Shown piece after piece: positions 7,444-7,604 of a stretch of DNA of 7,604 nt; the first letter of the stretch is position 1, and each line of letters starts with the position of its first letter. This DNA comes from a gamma proteobacterium symbiont of Lucinoma myriamae (GTDB lineage Bacteria; Pseudomonadota; Gammaproteobacteria; GRL18). Where the stretch lies: the NCBI GenBank assembly GCA_025655635.1, contig JAHXIM010000026.1, forward strand, positions 1 through 7,604, written 5' to 3'. The position numbers were made by a program, and so were the translations under genes. Under the pieces are notes generated by a model that did not search any database, was not told the origin of the DNA, and saw nothing but the letters and a program-made list of their open reading frames with translations.

Positions 7444-7604
7444 TTATTCCAGAAGACTCTGTAAATCATCCGTGTAAGCTTGGCTTTGGCATCCATGCCA
7501 AAGACACTTCTTCCATAAACCTAAAAAACGCAGTAGCCCATGCAACGACATAATATCCAGCACCAAACTTCTCATAATTGAACTGTTTTTCTCTAGGCTG
7601 GAGC
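7444..7604 (-). CDS. Possible 3' end of a convergent gene running off the window
   Basis: On the minus strand, a frame is open from the window edge (first full codon at 7602) to TAA at 7446-7444. It gives 52 residues ending in QAYTDDLQSLLE, and no family is recognised. It contains an ATG, but no Shine-Dalgarno sequence precedes it, so a C-terminal fragment is more likely than a complete small gene. A second minus frame is open over nearly the same stretch (7603-7466, 45 residues, ending MPKPSLHG); it cannot be excluded, and at most one of the two is likely to be real. The bidirectional terminator at 7329-7364 is well placed to end such a gene. The stretch 7365-7443 is AT-rich and shows nothing else. 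Confidence 0.3.
   Translation of the reverse strand, partial: SSLEKNSSIMRSLVLDIMSLHGLLRFLGLWKKCLWHGCQSQAYTDDLQSLLE
7484..7503. repeat. Short perfect inverted repeat near the right edge
   Basis: CTTTGGCA (7484-7491) and TGCCAAAG (7496-7503) are exact reverse complements around a four-base loop, TCCA. No U-tract follows on either strand, so it is not a standard terminator. It lies inside the possible minus-strand partial coding region. It may be chance, a small mRNA hairpin, or part of a repeat whose remainder is outside the window. Confidence 0.35.

Overview
The window looks like the chromosome of an AT-rich, facultatively respiring proteobacterium, most likely a gammaproteobacterium. The evidence is a complete cytochrome c-dependent nitric oxide reductase pair (norC-norB) behind a textbook FNR/Dnr-type promoter, a bacterial-type pyruvate kinase, and Shine-Dalgarno sequences before the nor genes. 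The genus cannot be fixed from the sequence alone. No tRNA, rRNA, CRISPR array or recognisable insertion sequence was seen.

Layout. Positions 1-143 are non-coding as far as can be told and hold one strong inverted repeat (96-131) just past the 3' end of the first gene. Positions 144-3725 on the minus strand encode one very large protein of 1193 residues. It matches my recollection of the pyrophosphate-dependent (PPi-type) phosphoenolpyruvate carboxykinase family, which is unrelated in size to the ordinary ATP and GTP enzymes and is usually annotated as hypothetical. A 214-base divergent intergenic region (3726-3939) separates it from pyk (3940-5352, plus strand), a full-length pyruvate kinase. 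A 113-base spacer (5353-5465) then carries a perfect FNR-type box, a well-placed -10 element and the norC Shine-Dalgarno sequence. norC (5466-5900) and norB (5914-7290) follow as a tight two-gene operon, closed by a strong bidirectional terminator (7329-7364). The last 240 bases are AT-rich and may contain the 3' end of a convergent minus-strand gene that runs off the window.

How the genes work together. The two divergent genes both act on phosphoenolpyruvate (PEP). Pyruvate kinase consumes PEP to make ATP and pyruvate. The putative PPi-type carboxykinase interconverts PEP and oxaloacetate using Pi/PPi. Their shared control region is therefore a candidate switch for carbon flow at the PEP node. 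The norCB operon is a separate functional unit: it reduces nitric oxide to nitrous oxide, and its promoter predicts induction by low oxygen or nitric oxide. The accessory genes norQ and norD, which usually accompany norCB, do not follow norB here.
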